Below the pieces are notes generated by a model. That model made no database searches. It was not told the DNA's origin and worked only from the letters and a program-made list of their open reading frames with translations. This document shows positions 45,351 to 53,931 of a DNA stretch of 64,000 nucleotides, piece by piece; position 1 is the first letter of the stretch, and each line of letters starts with the position of its first letter. The DNA is taken from the NCBI GenBank assembly GCA_910574345.1, contig CAJSZV010000005.1, positions 1 through 64,000 of the forward strand, given 5' to 3'. The position numbers were made by a program, and so were the translations under genes. The stretch is from Clostridiaceae bacterium. GTDB taxonomy: Bacteria > Bacillota > Clostridia > Lachnospirales > Lachnospiraceae.

Positions 45351-45510
45351 AAGCTCTCCTTTACTTTGTATTTTTTTATCTTATCCCGAATAATTGGGGA
45401 TAAGGATGCTTTTATGCGTCAGCATACCCGGCATACGCTGTATGACGCTGCGAACACAATTTTTGTGAAAGCCAAATAGCACAATCTCATTGTGTGCAGC
45501 AACCGAGGGA

Positions 45511-45595
45511 ATGGGGAGCCGGAATCCCCATCAAGATATGCCAGGTGCGCAAAAAACCATGAAATAGGTTTTTGTGTCACATAGGCGAATCTTGC
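45511..45595. other. Candidate oriT of the second Mob module
   Basis: Hairpin ATGGGG/CCCCAT (45511-45531) followed directly by CAAGAT (45532-45537), a second hairpin CAAAAAACC/GGTTTTTG (about 45550-45575), then TAGGCGAATCTTGC (45582-45595). The CAAGAT after the first stem and the TAGGCGAA...TCTTGC blocks are shared with 21011-21090 beside the first mobC. The remaining bases of 45351-45751 hold no supported gene. Confidence 0.65.
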
Positions 45596-45751
45596 CCTGG
45601 AAAAGAAAATCCCTCTCATATATCCCTATCGGGAAAAAAGCAAAAACAAGCCGCACACAAAACTTAATATGACAGCTTGACTTTCAGCCGCCGGCAGAAG
45701 GGATAAGTGAAAGAAATATATTTGTGAAGCGGGAAAGCAGATTGGAGGAGA

Positions 45752-46411
45752 ATGATAATGTGGGCAGATTATCCATTGAATTTATTGAGAGATATTCCGG
45801 TGAGACAGATTTTATCAGACGATCAAATGAAAGGACTGGAATATGCTCTGAAACAGCTGACGGAACGGGAGCAGAAGGTTCTGGAATACCGCTATGTAAA
45901 AGGAATGAGTTATTCCAAAATCGGTATGGAATTTGCGTTGACCAGAAGCAGGATACAGCAGATCGTGAGACGGGCGTTACGGAAACTTAGCCGCCCAGCG
46001 ATAACGGCTTATATCAGGGAAGGGTTTGCGGCGCATGAGGCATCTGTTTTAGAGAATGTCCGTATGGCGATGGAAAAGGAAAAGAGCAGGCTGCTTACCG
46101 TGGAAGATAAGATTTTAGAACAGCGCATTGAGATTTTGCAGTTATCCATAAGACCATACAACTGTTTAAAGCGTCATGGTATTGGTACGGTTTATGAGCC
46201 GCTTCGTCTGATGTTAAGAGAAGATTGGAATATCCAGTGCAGGAACCTTGGAAGAAAAGGAGCACAGGAGGTGGTGGAAAGTTTATTAAAACTGGGAATT
46301 GTAGATGTAGAGTATTCGGGCTGCCGGCGCTTTATAACAGATAAGTGTGAAGCGGAAAAACTTTGTTTGACAGAACAGGAATGGGAACGTGTACTCGACT
46401 ATTTCAGTTGA
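45752..46411 (+). CDS. Sigma-70 region 4 / RpoA C-terminal-domain hybrid regulator
   Basis: 219 residues. Residues ~25-85 are a sigma-70 region 4 helix-turn-helix (LTEREQKVLEYRYVKGMSYS, ALTRSRIQQIVRRALRKL). Residues ~130-185 (LSIRPYNCLKRHGIGTVYEP and NLGRKGAQEVVESLLKLG) resemble the alpha-CTD of RNA polymerase, a helix-hairpin-helix DNA and activator contact. GGAGGAGA precedes ATG 45752 (ATG 45758 is also possible). It probably redirects RNA polymerase to element promoters; the combination is inferred from the motifs. Confidence 0.7.
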   Translation: MIMWADYPLNLLRDIPVRQILSDDQMKGLEYALKQLTEREQKVLEYRYVKGMSYSKIGMEFALTRSRIQQIVRRALRKLSRPAITAYIREGFAAHEASVLENVRMAMEKEKSRLLTVEDKILEQRIEILQLSIRPYNCLKRHGIGTVYEPLRLMLREDWNIQCRNLGRKGAQEVVESLLKLGIVDVEYSGCRRFITDKCEAEKLCLTEQEWERVLDYFS

Positions 46412-46521
46412 GAATTTCCCGATACAAAATTCTGTGACAGCTTGTTCTCCAGCCTCTGGGGGAAGGGGTTAGTGAAAAGAATATTTTTTTCTTTTCAAAT
46501 TAAGGAAAGGAAGATTGGAGG

Positions 46522-46695
46522 ATGTCAAAAGAAAATAGGAACGCCCAGCTGGAAAGGATAAGCAGACAGAACAAGGAGAAGTGTGCAGCATTTATTGTAA
46601 GGATGATAGAGAAATACGGAAAAGAAGTTCTGGAAGAAATACAGAAAGAAGAAAAAGAGCATGAAACAAGCAGCGAAACGCCGACTACAATATAA
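46522..46695 (+). CDS. Small hypothetical protein (57 aa)
   Basis: Starts MSKENRNAQLERISRQNKEK behind TTGGAGG and ends SSETPTTI. Highly charged, helical, no known domain. Position between the sigma-like regulator and the serine recombinases and a good ribosome binding site support expression; such small proteins sometimes act as directionality factors, which is only a guess. Confidence 0.5.
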   Translation: MSKENRNAQLERISRQNKEKCAAFIVRMIEKYGKEVLEEIQKEEKEHETSSETPTTI

Positions 46696-46785
46696 GTGAG
46701 CCGGCGTTTTTTCTGTTGAAAGATGGATGAAACAATGATATAATATAAAAAACAGATTATCAGTAATTAAGTGAGCAACCATTTT

Positions 46786-48744
46786 ATGAAACAGCAGGAG
46801 AAAAAGAAGAAATGTTATTTATATACGAGAGTATCCACAATGACGCAGACAGATGGATTCAGCTTGGAAGCACAAAGCAAGAGCCTATACGAATATGCAA
46901 AGTACAGGGAATTGGAAATTGCTGATGAATATTGTGATGCCGGAAAATCTGGAAAGGATATAAAGGGACGTCCTGCATTTCAACAGATGATGGAGGATAT
47001 TATTTGCCAGAAAGATAACATTTCCTATGTCCTTGTTTTTAAATTATCCAGATTTGGGAGAAATGCGGCGGATATATTGAAGTCATTGCAGTTGCTTATG
47101 GATTATGGTATTGACCTGATAAGTGTGAATGATGCGATTGACAGCTCAACACAGGGAGGAAGGCTTACCCTCACAATCCTTTCTGCTGTGGCAGAGATAG
47201 AACGGGAAAATATTGTAGTCCAGTTTATGGCAGGAAAAATCCAGAAGGTCATGGATGGAAAGTGGGCAGGGGGAGTAATACCATATGGCTACCGAAATCA
47301 GAACAAAGAGCTGGTACTGGCAGAGGAGGAAACAAAAATTGTCCGCCTGATTTATGACCTATATTTGAAGGAGAACATGTCTGCGACTTCCGTTGTATCC
47401 TATCTCAATGAAAATGGCTATGTAAGGGGAAAGAAGGATTCCGATCAGGACAGGCCATTTACATTTGATTTTGTGACAAGTGTGCTTGATAATCCTTTCT
47501 ATTGCGGCAAGCTCTTATATAACCGGAGGACAAATAAAAAGGGGCGGGATGGTAAGCTGATTAAAAACGATTTGGACAAGGTTATAACTGTTCAGGGAGT
47601 CCATGAACCAATCGTTACGGAGGAGGAATGGAGGGAAGTTCAAGAAAAGCGGGAAAGTCTATCGAAAGTGAATGAGAAGGTTGATGAGCCAGAACGTATC
47701 AGTTTATTGTCCGGACTTGTAAAGTGTCCAGTATGTGGAAGTGGAATGATAGCGACAAAAAATAAACATGTCAATAAGAACAAAGGCGGCTATTATAAAA
47801 CAATCCATTATTATGCCTGCAATAATTCTCGGAAAGCAAATGGGCGGACGTGTCCATTTCGCCATAGGTATAATCAGGAGAAACTGGATGCCGCTGTGTT
47901 CGAAATCATAGGAAAACTGAGCAGGATGCCAGAATTTAAAAGTGCGGTCATTGCTTCAAGCGGAGAAAAGTCAGATGTTGAAAAATTGGAAAGGGATTTA
48001 AAACAGCTTCGGAAAAAATTGCGGGGATTAGAAATGCAGAAAAGGAAGTTGGGAACGGAACTGGACAATTTAGATGTGTTTGACGAAGATTATGATAAAA
48101 GATATGAAAAAATTCAATCCGCCCTTGATGAGAGCTATGATAAAGTGGATGAGGTTGAAAAAAAGATTTCGATAGTCATCGGGAAAATTGAAGCGGTAAA
48201 CAAAGGCGTTAGGGCAGCTGATAGTATCGAATCTATGCTGGATCATTTTGAAAAACTATATGAAAAGATGTCATGTGAAGAACGGAGGCAGATGTACCGG
48301 CTGTTCATTGAAAGGATAGAGGTATTTCCAGAAGAAAAAACAGATGGCAGAATATTAAAAAGTATATCGTTTCGCTTTTCAGTCTCATATGGAAAAGATG
48401 GTCTGACACCGGAAGGCAATACAGAAAACGATATTCGTTTCATATTAGATTGCTCTGAAACTGAGCTGACTGCAGCAGAAGCAAAAGCAACCTATGCAGA
48501 GATAAAAAAATACATCAAAGACACTTTTGGAGCAAACGTACATACCCTTTATATTGCTCAGATAAAACGGAAATACAGTTTGGACATGGGTAAGAATTAC
48601 AATCTGGCTGCAGACCCAAAGAAAAAGGTTCCCAAGTGTCCGAAGGATAAAGAAAAAATGATACTGGAGACATTGAAGCATTTTAAAATGATAGATGCTT
48701 GCATAGAAGTGATGGAAAGTGAGAACGTAAAAGATGAAGGATAA
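46786..48744 (+). CDS. Large serine recombinase 1
   Basis: 652 residues from ATG 46786 (a GTG at 46771 is the alternative). Catalytic domain: S17 in YTRVSTMTQ, then KLSRFGRNAAD and VAEIERENI; recombinase domain (GGVIPYGYRNQ); zinc ribbon KCPVCGSG; coiled coil (SDVEKLERDLKQLRKKLRGL). A C-terminal ~90-residue module (LTAAEAKATYAEIKKYI...ALKHFKMI type) is added. TnpX-like enzymes of this kind excise and insert Tn4451-type elements through short sites. It overlaps the next recombinase gene by 11 bases. Confidence 0.88.
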   Translation: MKQQEKKKKCYLYTRVSTMTQTDGFSLEAQSKSLYEYAKYRELEIADEYCDAGKSGKDIKGRPAFQQMMEDIICQKDNISYVLVFKLSRFGRNAADILKSLQLLMDYGIDLISVNDAIDSSTQGGRLTLTILSAVAEIERENIVVQFMAGKIQKVMDGKWAGGVIPYGYRNQNKELVLAEEETKIVRLIYDLYLKENMSATSVVSYLNENGYVRGKKDSDQDRPFTFDFVTSVLDNPFYCGKLLYNRRTNKKGRDGKLIKNDLDKVITVQGVHEPIVTEEEWREVQEKRESLSKVNEKVDEPERISLLSGLVKCPVCGSGMIATKNKHVNKNKGGYYKTIHYYACNNSRKANGRTCPFRHRYNQEKLDAAVFEIIGKLSRMPEFKSAVIASSGEKSDVEKLERDLKQLRKKLRGLEMQKRKLGTELDNLDVFDEDYDKRYEKIQSALDESYDKVDEVEKKISIVIGKIEAVNKGVRAADSIESMLDHFEKLYEKMSCEERRQMYRLFIERIEVFPEEKTDGRILKSISFRFSVSYGKDGLTPEGNTENDIRFILDCSETELTAAEAKATYAEIKKYIKDTFGANVHTLYIAQIKRKYSLDMGKNYNLAADPKKKVPKCPKDKEKMILETLKHFKMIDACIEVMESENVKDEG

Positions 48745-50698
48745 AATGAAGAAGTGTTATCTATATATGCGGGTTTCTACCACAATGCAGGTAGAGGGCT
48801 ACAGCTTAGAAGCACAAAAAGACCGTTTGACGAAGTATGCTGATTTTCAGCACATGGAGATTGTCCGTGAATATTGCGATGCGGGAAAGTCCGGCAAGAA
48901 TATTACGGGGAGACCGGAGTTTTCCCAAATGCTTCAGGATGTGGCGGATGACCGGGATGGGGTGGATTATATTCTAGTGTTTAAGCTGTCAAGATTTGGA
49001 CGTAATGCGGCAGATGTTCTGAACTCATTACAATACATTCAGGATTTTGGCGTGAACCTGATCTGCGTAGAGGATGGAATTGATTCGTCTAAAGATTCGG
49101 GTAAGCTGACGATTACGGTGCTTTCTGCCGTGGCTGAAATAGAAAGAGAGAATATTCTGGTTCAGACAATGGAAGGAAGAAAGCAAAAAGCCAGAGAAGG
49201 AAAATGGAATGGCGGTCTTGCACCATTTGGATATATCATTGACAGTAAAGAGGATACTCTTGTTATTGCGCCAGATGAGGCAGAGATTGTAAAAATCATA
49301 TTTAAAAAGTATGTCAATGAAGATATGGGTATTGATGCAATTTGCAATTATCTGAACCAGCATGGCTATGAAAAACGGAAGGGCAGGGATTTTGAGCTGA
49401 ACTATTTCACCCGTGGACTTATAGTGAATATTCTTGATAATCCCGTGTACACTGGAAAAATTGCATATGGCAAAAGCAAGACGCAAAAGGTGAAAGGCAC
49501 CAGAGATCAGTATCATCGGGTCAAGGTGGACGATTACCTTCTTGCAGACGGAAAACACGATGCGATTATCAATGAAAACCTGTGGGAAGAAGCACAGCAA
49601 AAGAGAAAAGAGAACAGTGTAAAATGGAATAAAACACATAGTCTGGAGCATGAGCATATATTGTCTGGTATTATTAAGTGTCCGCTTTGCGGAACGGGAA
49701 TGGCGGGAACCGTCCGCCGGCGGACAAATAAAAAGACTGGTGAATATAAGGATGATTTTTATTACAGATGTCTCCATCGTAAGAAAATGGATGAAGAACA
49801 TTTTTGTGACTACAAATTCTCTTTGAACCAGAATGAGCTGAACCAGCAGGTGGAAGAAGTTATCCTGGATATGATAAATAATGAAAGCTTTGGAGAGTTC
49901 ATTCAACACAGACTGGAACAGAAAATAGACGTCAGCGCTTTGGAAGAAGAAAGAGAACAGTTGAGACAGCAGCTCCGTCAGCTGACCGGTGCGAAAAAGA
50001 AACTGATGGATATGCTTGACAAGCTGGATGTAAGCGATAAGCATTATGACCGGAAGTATCAGGATATGCAAGACCGTTTGGATACGCTTTATGATAAAAT
50101 CAGTGATATGGAGGACATGATTACTGACACGAATGAGAAAATCCATAATGCGTATAGCGAGCATTTGACAGCAAAAGAAGTCTATAAAATTCTGGAACAC
50201 TTTGATATAATATATTATAAAATGACAGATTTGGAGAAGAAGGAGTTTATTAGGAATTTCATTGAGAGCATAGAGTTATACCCTGAACGGAAAACGGATG
50301 AACGCATTATTCGGCAGATTAACTTCAAGTTTCCTGTTTATTATGATGGACAAGAGGGTTATGAAATTCGGTTGCTCAACGAAAAGACAGTCGAAAGTAT
50401 CGTGTTGCTTTCAAAACTTCATACAAAACAGAATATAGAAGTGGAATTGGAAATGAGCGAGCTTGATTTGACGGCTGCAGAGAGCAAAGCAACCTATGAG
50501 GAAATCAAGGATTATGTACTGGAACATATGGGATTAAAGGTCAGCAGTTTATATATTGCACAGGTGAAGCAGAAATATGGTATTATTGAGAGAGAAAATT
50601 ATAACCTGCTAAAATCGGACAACCCCAGACAGCCGAAATGTCCACCAGAGAAAGAAAAGGCTATAAGTGAAGCGTTGAAGCATTTTCGTATGATTTGA
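48734..50698 (+). CDS. Large serine recombinase 2
   Basis: 654 residues, same plan: S15 in YMRVSTTMQ, KLSRFGRNAADVLNSLQYI, VAEIERENI, GGLAPFGYI, zinc ribbon KCPLCGTG, coiled coil SALEEEREQLRQQLRQL, and the same C-terminal module (SELDLTAAESKATYEEIKDY, ending ALKHFRMI). About half identical to recombinase 1 by eye, so the pair arose by duplication or forms a two-subunit integrase. No frameshift is seen in either. Confidence 0.88.
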   Translation: MKDKMKKCYLYMRVSTTMQVEGYSLEAQKDRLTKYADFQHMEIVREYCDAGKSGKNITGRPEFSQMLQDVADDRDGVDYILVFKLSRFGRNAADVLNSLQYIQDFGVNLICVEDGIDSSKDSGKLTITVLSAVAEIERENILVQTMEGRKQKAREGKWNGGLAPFGYIIDSKEDTLVIAPDEAEIVKIIFKKYVNEDMGIDAICNYLNQHGYEKRKGRDFELNYFTRGLIVNILDNPVYTGKIAYGKSKTQKVKGTRDQYHRVKVDDYLLADGKHDAIINENLWEEAQQKRKENSVKWNKTHSLEHEHILSGIIKCPLCGTGMAGTVRRRTNKKTGEYKDDFYYRCLHRKKMDEEHFCDYKFSLNQNELNQQVEEVILDMINNESFGEFIQHRLEQKIDVSALEEEREQLRQQLRQLTGAKKKLMDMLDKLDVSDKHYDRKYQDMQDRLDTLYDKISDMEDMITDTNEKIHNAYSEHLTAKEVYKILEHFDIIYYKMTDLEKKEFIRNFIESIELYPERKTDERIIRQINFKFPVYYDGQEGYEIRLLNEKTVESIVLLSKLHTKQNIEVELEMSELDLTAAESKATYEEIKDYVLEHMGLKVSSLYIAQVKQKYGIIERENYNLLKSDNPRQPKCPPEKEKAISEALKHFRMI

Positions 50699-50817
50699 TG
50701 TGTCTTTAGGTATAGTGGGATGCTTTTCATAGATTTACGCTTTCGAGCGTTATCGTCATTTTTTGCGATATGAAATTTACTGAATAGATTAATAATACTT
50801 TGAGAGGAGGAGTATTT

Positions 50818-51324
50818 ATGCCAAGAGTGGGAATTACGGCGTATGATTTGTTAATTTCATGTCCAGGTGATGTTAATCGGTTTATTGATATCATTAGGGA
50901 ATGTGTGGATAATTTTAATAGAGTGTATGGAAATATTAATAATGTGGAAATTGTAACAAAGCATTGGTCAACAGATAGTTATCCACAATCTGGGGATAAA
51001 CCACAGGAATTGTTGAATAAACAATTCGTTCGGGAGTGTGATGCAGCAGTTGCTATATTTTGGACTAAATTTGGCACACCAACAGATAAATACGGATCTG
51101 GAACGGAAGAAGAAATTGAAGAAATGTTGTCTTCAAATAAACAAGTATTTATGTATTTTCTTGATGCACCTATAAATCCATCTAATGTAGATATGGAACA
51201 ATATAAAAAGGTGCAGACTTTCAAAGAAAAATACAAAGATAGAGGAATCTATTTTATAGTAAAAGATGAGCATGAACTGAGACAGCTATTTACTAATCAT
51301 TTAGGAATGTATTTTTTCCGTTAG
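50818..51324 (+). CDS. DUF4062-like (TIR-related) protein, probably truncated
   Basis: 168 residues from ATG 50818 (AGAGGAGGAG upstream). YDLLISCPGDVNRFIDII, KHWSTDSYPQSGDKPQELLN, CDAAVAIFWTKFGTPT and GTEEEIEEML match the N-terminal DUF4062 domain, a TIR-like nucleotide-binding fold used in anti-phage and regulatory proteins. Relatives normally continue into a large effector or sensor domain; here the frame stops right after NHLGMYFFR, 37 bases before a MITE-like repeat. The remaining domain could still be expressed. Confidence 0.6.
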   Translation: MPRVGITAYDLLISCPGDVNRFIDIIRECVDNFNRVYGNINNVEIVTKHWSTDSYPQSGDKPQELLNKQFVRECDAAVAIFWTKFGTPTDKYGSGTEEEIEEMLSSNKQVFMYFLDAPINPSNVDMEQYKKVQTFKEKYKDRGIYFIVKDEHELRQLFTNHLGMYFFR

Positions 51325-51361
51325 CGGTAGATATGTAGGTGCGGTATGTTTATTGTTTAAA

Positions 51362-51527
51362 CTAGTACTGCTTTGCGGAAATAACGGTGAATATCAGTGC
51401 CCGATATTTGTGTCAGGGCAAGGCGGAGGAAGGAGACGATGCGGTGGCATCGTTGACTGACGACAACGCGGCACTGGCGCAAAGAGTGGGTACTGAATTC
51501 ATCGAAATTTCCGCAAGGCAGTACTAG
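51362..51527. repeat. 166-bp MITE-like element
   Basis: 21-bp inverted ends (51362-51382, 51507-51527; both begin CTAGTACTGC, one mismatch) enclose 124 bp with an inner perfect hairpin ACGATGC/GCATCGT (about 51452-51470) and no reading frame. The GC-rich interior contrasts with AT-rich flanks. It resembles a non-autonomous transposon; the parent element is not in the window. Confidence 0.7.
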
Positions 51528-51660
51528 GTGCTGAGCATGATATTGCGGCGGAATTTATGGTGGATAGATTTAACGGCGACAAAGAGTAAAGTTACCAATG
51601 AGTGAATCAAGAATTATGTACTGGGACATTTTCGTATGATTTGGTGAAAAATAGGTCACA
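51528..51660 (+). pseudogene. Short relics including the recombinase C-terminal module
   Basis: The frame EHDIAAEFMVDRFNGDKE (51534-51590) is an unrecognised protein tail. From 51608 GAATCAAGAATTATGTACTG then TTTTCGTATGATTTG reproduces two separated pieces of the end of recombinase 2 (50503-50529 and 50680-50697) joined by a deletion. Confidence 0.55.
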
Positions 51661-51675
51661 TAGTGAATGAATAGC

Positions 51676-51704
51676 AAAAGTGCAACGGACATTGCACTTT
51701 TTAG
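51676..51704 (+). terminator. Terminator-like hairpin
   Basis: Ten-base stem AAAAGTGCAA/TTGCACTTTT with loop CGGACA and a T-rich 3' side (51676-51704), just before the rhuM start. Confidence 0.65.
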
Positions 51705-51722
51705 TAGAATTGAGGTGTACGA

Positions 51723-52727
51723 GTGAAGAATCGAGAAAATGTGAATCAGAAATCAAATATTATAATTTATACGACAGAAGATGGCTTGACAAAAATTGAA
51801 ACGACTTTTGACGAAGATACGGTATGGTTATCCATTGACCAGATGGCTGAATTATTCCAAAGAGATAAATCAACGATTTCAAGACATATAAAAAATATTT
51901 TTTCCGAAGGAGAATTAGTGAGAGAATCAGTTGTTGCAAATTTTGCAACAACTGCGGCAGATGGAAAAACCTATCAGGTTGACTATTATAATCTGGATGT
52001 TATTATCTCTGTAGGTTATCGTGTGAAATCCAAGCACGGTACACAGTTTAGAATTTGGGCAATCAATATACTGAAAGAGTATATGCGAAAGGGTTTTGCG
52101 CTAGATGATGAACGATTGAAAAATCTGGGTGGCGGTGGTTATTTTAAAGAATTACTCGAACGAATCAGAGACATACGTGCTTCTGAAAAAGTATTTTACA
52201 GACAAGTTTTGGAAATTTATGCTACCAGTATTGATTATGACCCAAAAGCAGAAATATCTATTCTTTTCTTTAAAAAGGTACAGAACAAAATTCATTATGC
52301 CATTCATGGTCAAACAGCAGCTGAAGTTATTTATACACGGGCAGATGCTGAAAAAGAGTTCATGGGGCTTACAACATTTGTGGGAAATCAACCAACTTTG
52401 AAAGAAGCTGTTATTGCTAAAAACTATTTGAGTGAAAAGGAACTGCATTCTATGGGACAACTTGTTTCTGGATATTTAGACTTCGCAGAGCGTCAGGCGG
52501 AACGTGAACAGGCAATGACCATGAAAGATTGGGCGGAACATTTAGATCGTATTCTTACAATGACTGAAGAGCAGTTGTTGCAGGGAAATGGAAGTGTCTC
52601 TCATAAGCAGGCTGTTAATAAGGCAACAGATGAATATAAGAAATATAAAGCCAGAACTATTAGTGATGTAGAAGAGGATTATTTAAATTCTATAAAAATG
52701 TTGGGACAAAAAACAGATAAGAAATGA
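51723..52727 (+). CDS. rhuM: RhuM family virulence-type protein
   Basis: 334 residues starting at GTG 51723 behind GAGGTG. TVWLSIDQMAELFQRDKSTI with RHIKNIFSEGEL is the N-terminal DNA-binding-like region, then YQVDYYNLDVIISVGYRVKS and FRIWAINILKEYMRKGFALD, all typical of RhuM (first seen in a Salmonella pathogenicity island, now mostly linked to phages, plasmids and defence islands). The length matches the family. The function is unknown. Confidence 0.85.
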   Translation: MKNRENVNQKSNIIIYTTEDGLTKIETTFDEDTVWLSIDQMAELFQRDKSTISRHIKNIFSEGELVRESVVANFATTAADGKTYQVDYYNLDVIISVGYRVKSKHGTQFRIWAINILKEYMRKGFALDDERLKNLGGGGYFKELLERIRDIRASEKVFYRQVLEIYATSIDYDPKAEISILFFKKVQNKIHYAIHGQTAAEVIYTRADAEKEFMGLTTFVGNQPTLKEAVIAKNYLSEKELHSMGQLVSGYLDFAERQAEREQAMTMKDWAEHLDRILTMTEEQLLQGNGSVSHKQAVNKATDEYKKYKARTISDVEEDYLNSIKMLGQKTDKK

Positions 52728-52746
52728 TAAAATATATGATTTAAGT

Positions 52747-53112
52747 TTGGACAACGATAATCATGTTGAGACTATTGTACTTTTGTCCCACAAATCACCA
52801 GATAGTGTTATTAATGTGAAGGTGGAATTTGGAGAAGATGATGGGAAAGTGCTGTTGGATGCGATAGCAGAGCGGGCAAAGAAATATCAGCCAAAGTCGA
52901 AAATCACATATAGAATGATACAGGAATATGTGGAGAAGAAATATGGTCTCAAAGTACATACCGCATATATAGCAGAGGTAAAGAGGTCTTTGGGATTGAC
53001 AATGTATGATGCGCCTAATGCAGTGGAAGAATTAAAACATCCAAGAAAGTATCCGCCGAAAGAGAAGGTAGAAGCGATAACGGATGCACTTAAATATTTT
53101 GAGGTAATTTAA
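52747..53112 (+). CDS. Stand-alone copy of the recombinase C-terminal module
   Basis: 121 residues (TTG 52747, no good ribosome binding site). VETIVLLSHKSPDSVINVKV, then YRMIQEYVEKKYGLKVHTAYIAEVKRSLGL (motif LKVHTAYIAEVKR) and YPPKEKVEAITDALKYFEVI align with the last ~120 residues of both serine recombinases. The same tail is known on 23S rRNA methyltransferase-like and recombinase genes in gut Clostridia, so this may be the remnant of a third such gene or an independent small DNA-binding protein. Confidence 0.6.
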   Translation: MDNDNHVETIVLLSHKSPDSVINVKVEFGEDDGKVLLDAIAERAKKYQPKSKITYRMIQEYVEKKYGLKVHTAYIAEVKRSLGLTMYDAPNAVEELKHPRKYPPKEKVEAITDALKYFEVI

Positions 53113-53405
53113 TGGATGAGAGGATTTATCAGATTGCAGAACAAATAATCGAAATACATCAAAAAGCCCATGAAGTTTATTTACCGTTGGTTGAAGAAGT
53201 GTGTAGCAGAATTGTGTCAGAGGCTGAATTATCCCATTTGCTTGAGTATCTACTGGACTTTGCATGTGATGAAAAAATACTGGGGTTGTATAAAAGGGTA
53301 TGCAGGAGATATTTATATGTATATCCGAGTTGTATCAAATTTTATATTGAAGCGTATTGGGACATGTGGGAAGATGAGGGGGAATACTTAGAAAATGATT
53401 TGTAG
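53112..53405 (+). CDS. Hypothetical protein (97 aa)
   Basis: Helical 97-residue protein (ERIYQIAEQIIEIHQKAHEV, LSHLLEYLLDFACDEKILGL, FYIEAYWDMWEDEGEYLEND). The ATG overlaps the stop of the preceding module (TAATG), implying coupled translation. Not recognised; related small proteins sit after such modules in gut Firmicutes. Confidence 0.5.
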   Translation: MDERIYQIAEQIIEIHQKAHEVYLPLVEEVCSRIVSEAELSHLLEYLLDFACDEKILGLYKRVCRRYLYVYPSCIKFYIEAYWDMWEDEGEYLENDL

Positions 53406-53494
53406 ACTAAGCAGAGGATAAGTGTTTTAAGAGAAATTTTGCAGGAACTTATGAGGTGAGAACAGGAGAACGTATATGGCAAAAATTGTGAAAG

Positions 53495-53644
53495 AGGCTT
53501 TTCGGAAGCCGTTTTCAGTGGCCGCGCAATCCGGAGGAAGTGCGTCAGCTGACGCAGCAGCAGTTCCGTTGGTTGATGGAAGGGCTGACGATCACACCGA
53601 AAAAATCCGTCAGACCTGTGGAGCCGCCGGAATATATGGGATAA
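53495..53644 (+). pseudogene. IS66 TnpB C-terminal relic
   Basis: The frame FQWPRNPEEVRQLTQQQFRW and LMEGLTITPKKSVRPVEPPE is the end of an IS66 TnpB (compare RLKWPRTGEEARQISHQQLR in 25253-25627). The rest of the element is gone. An overlapping longer open frame from 53476 is chance. The bases from 53645 to 53870 hold nothing I can name. Confidence 0.7.
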
Positions 53645-53931
53645 TTTTGTGCAAAACGGAGAACTTTTCAGAGGGTTTTGACACTCTCAGGACTTGTGCA
53701 TTCCGGCAGTATAACGCCGGTTCTGCAGGCCTGAAAGATAATTTCGGCGTATGGCACGGCCCCTTAAAAAACACCATAAAAAACCGTCCTGCAAAAGCCA
53801 TCCCAGAGCCGCGTTACAGCATGGGCATTATGACGAATGCCGGGGCTGTAAAAGCAGTTGCTTTTCACTGAGGACGTGTTACAATATAAAAGGAATAAAA
53901 TCTATAACTCCATAGAAGGAGGATCTGCAAA

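Noticed and set aside
49028-50200. 390-residue minus-strand frame opposite the second serine recombinase
   Set aside because: The plus strand encodes a full recombinase with catalytic motifs; the antisense frame shows hydrophobic low-complexity typical of the complement of charged coiled coils.
53476-53871. 131-residue frame with apparent start and ribosome binding site
   Set aside because: The underlying DNA is an IS66 tnpB relic in another frame; the translated protein has no resemblance to a known family.
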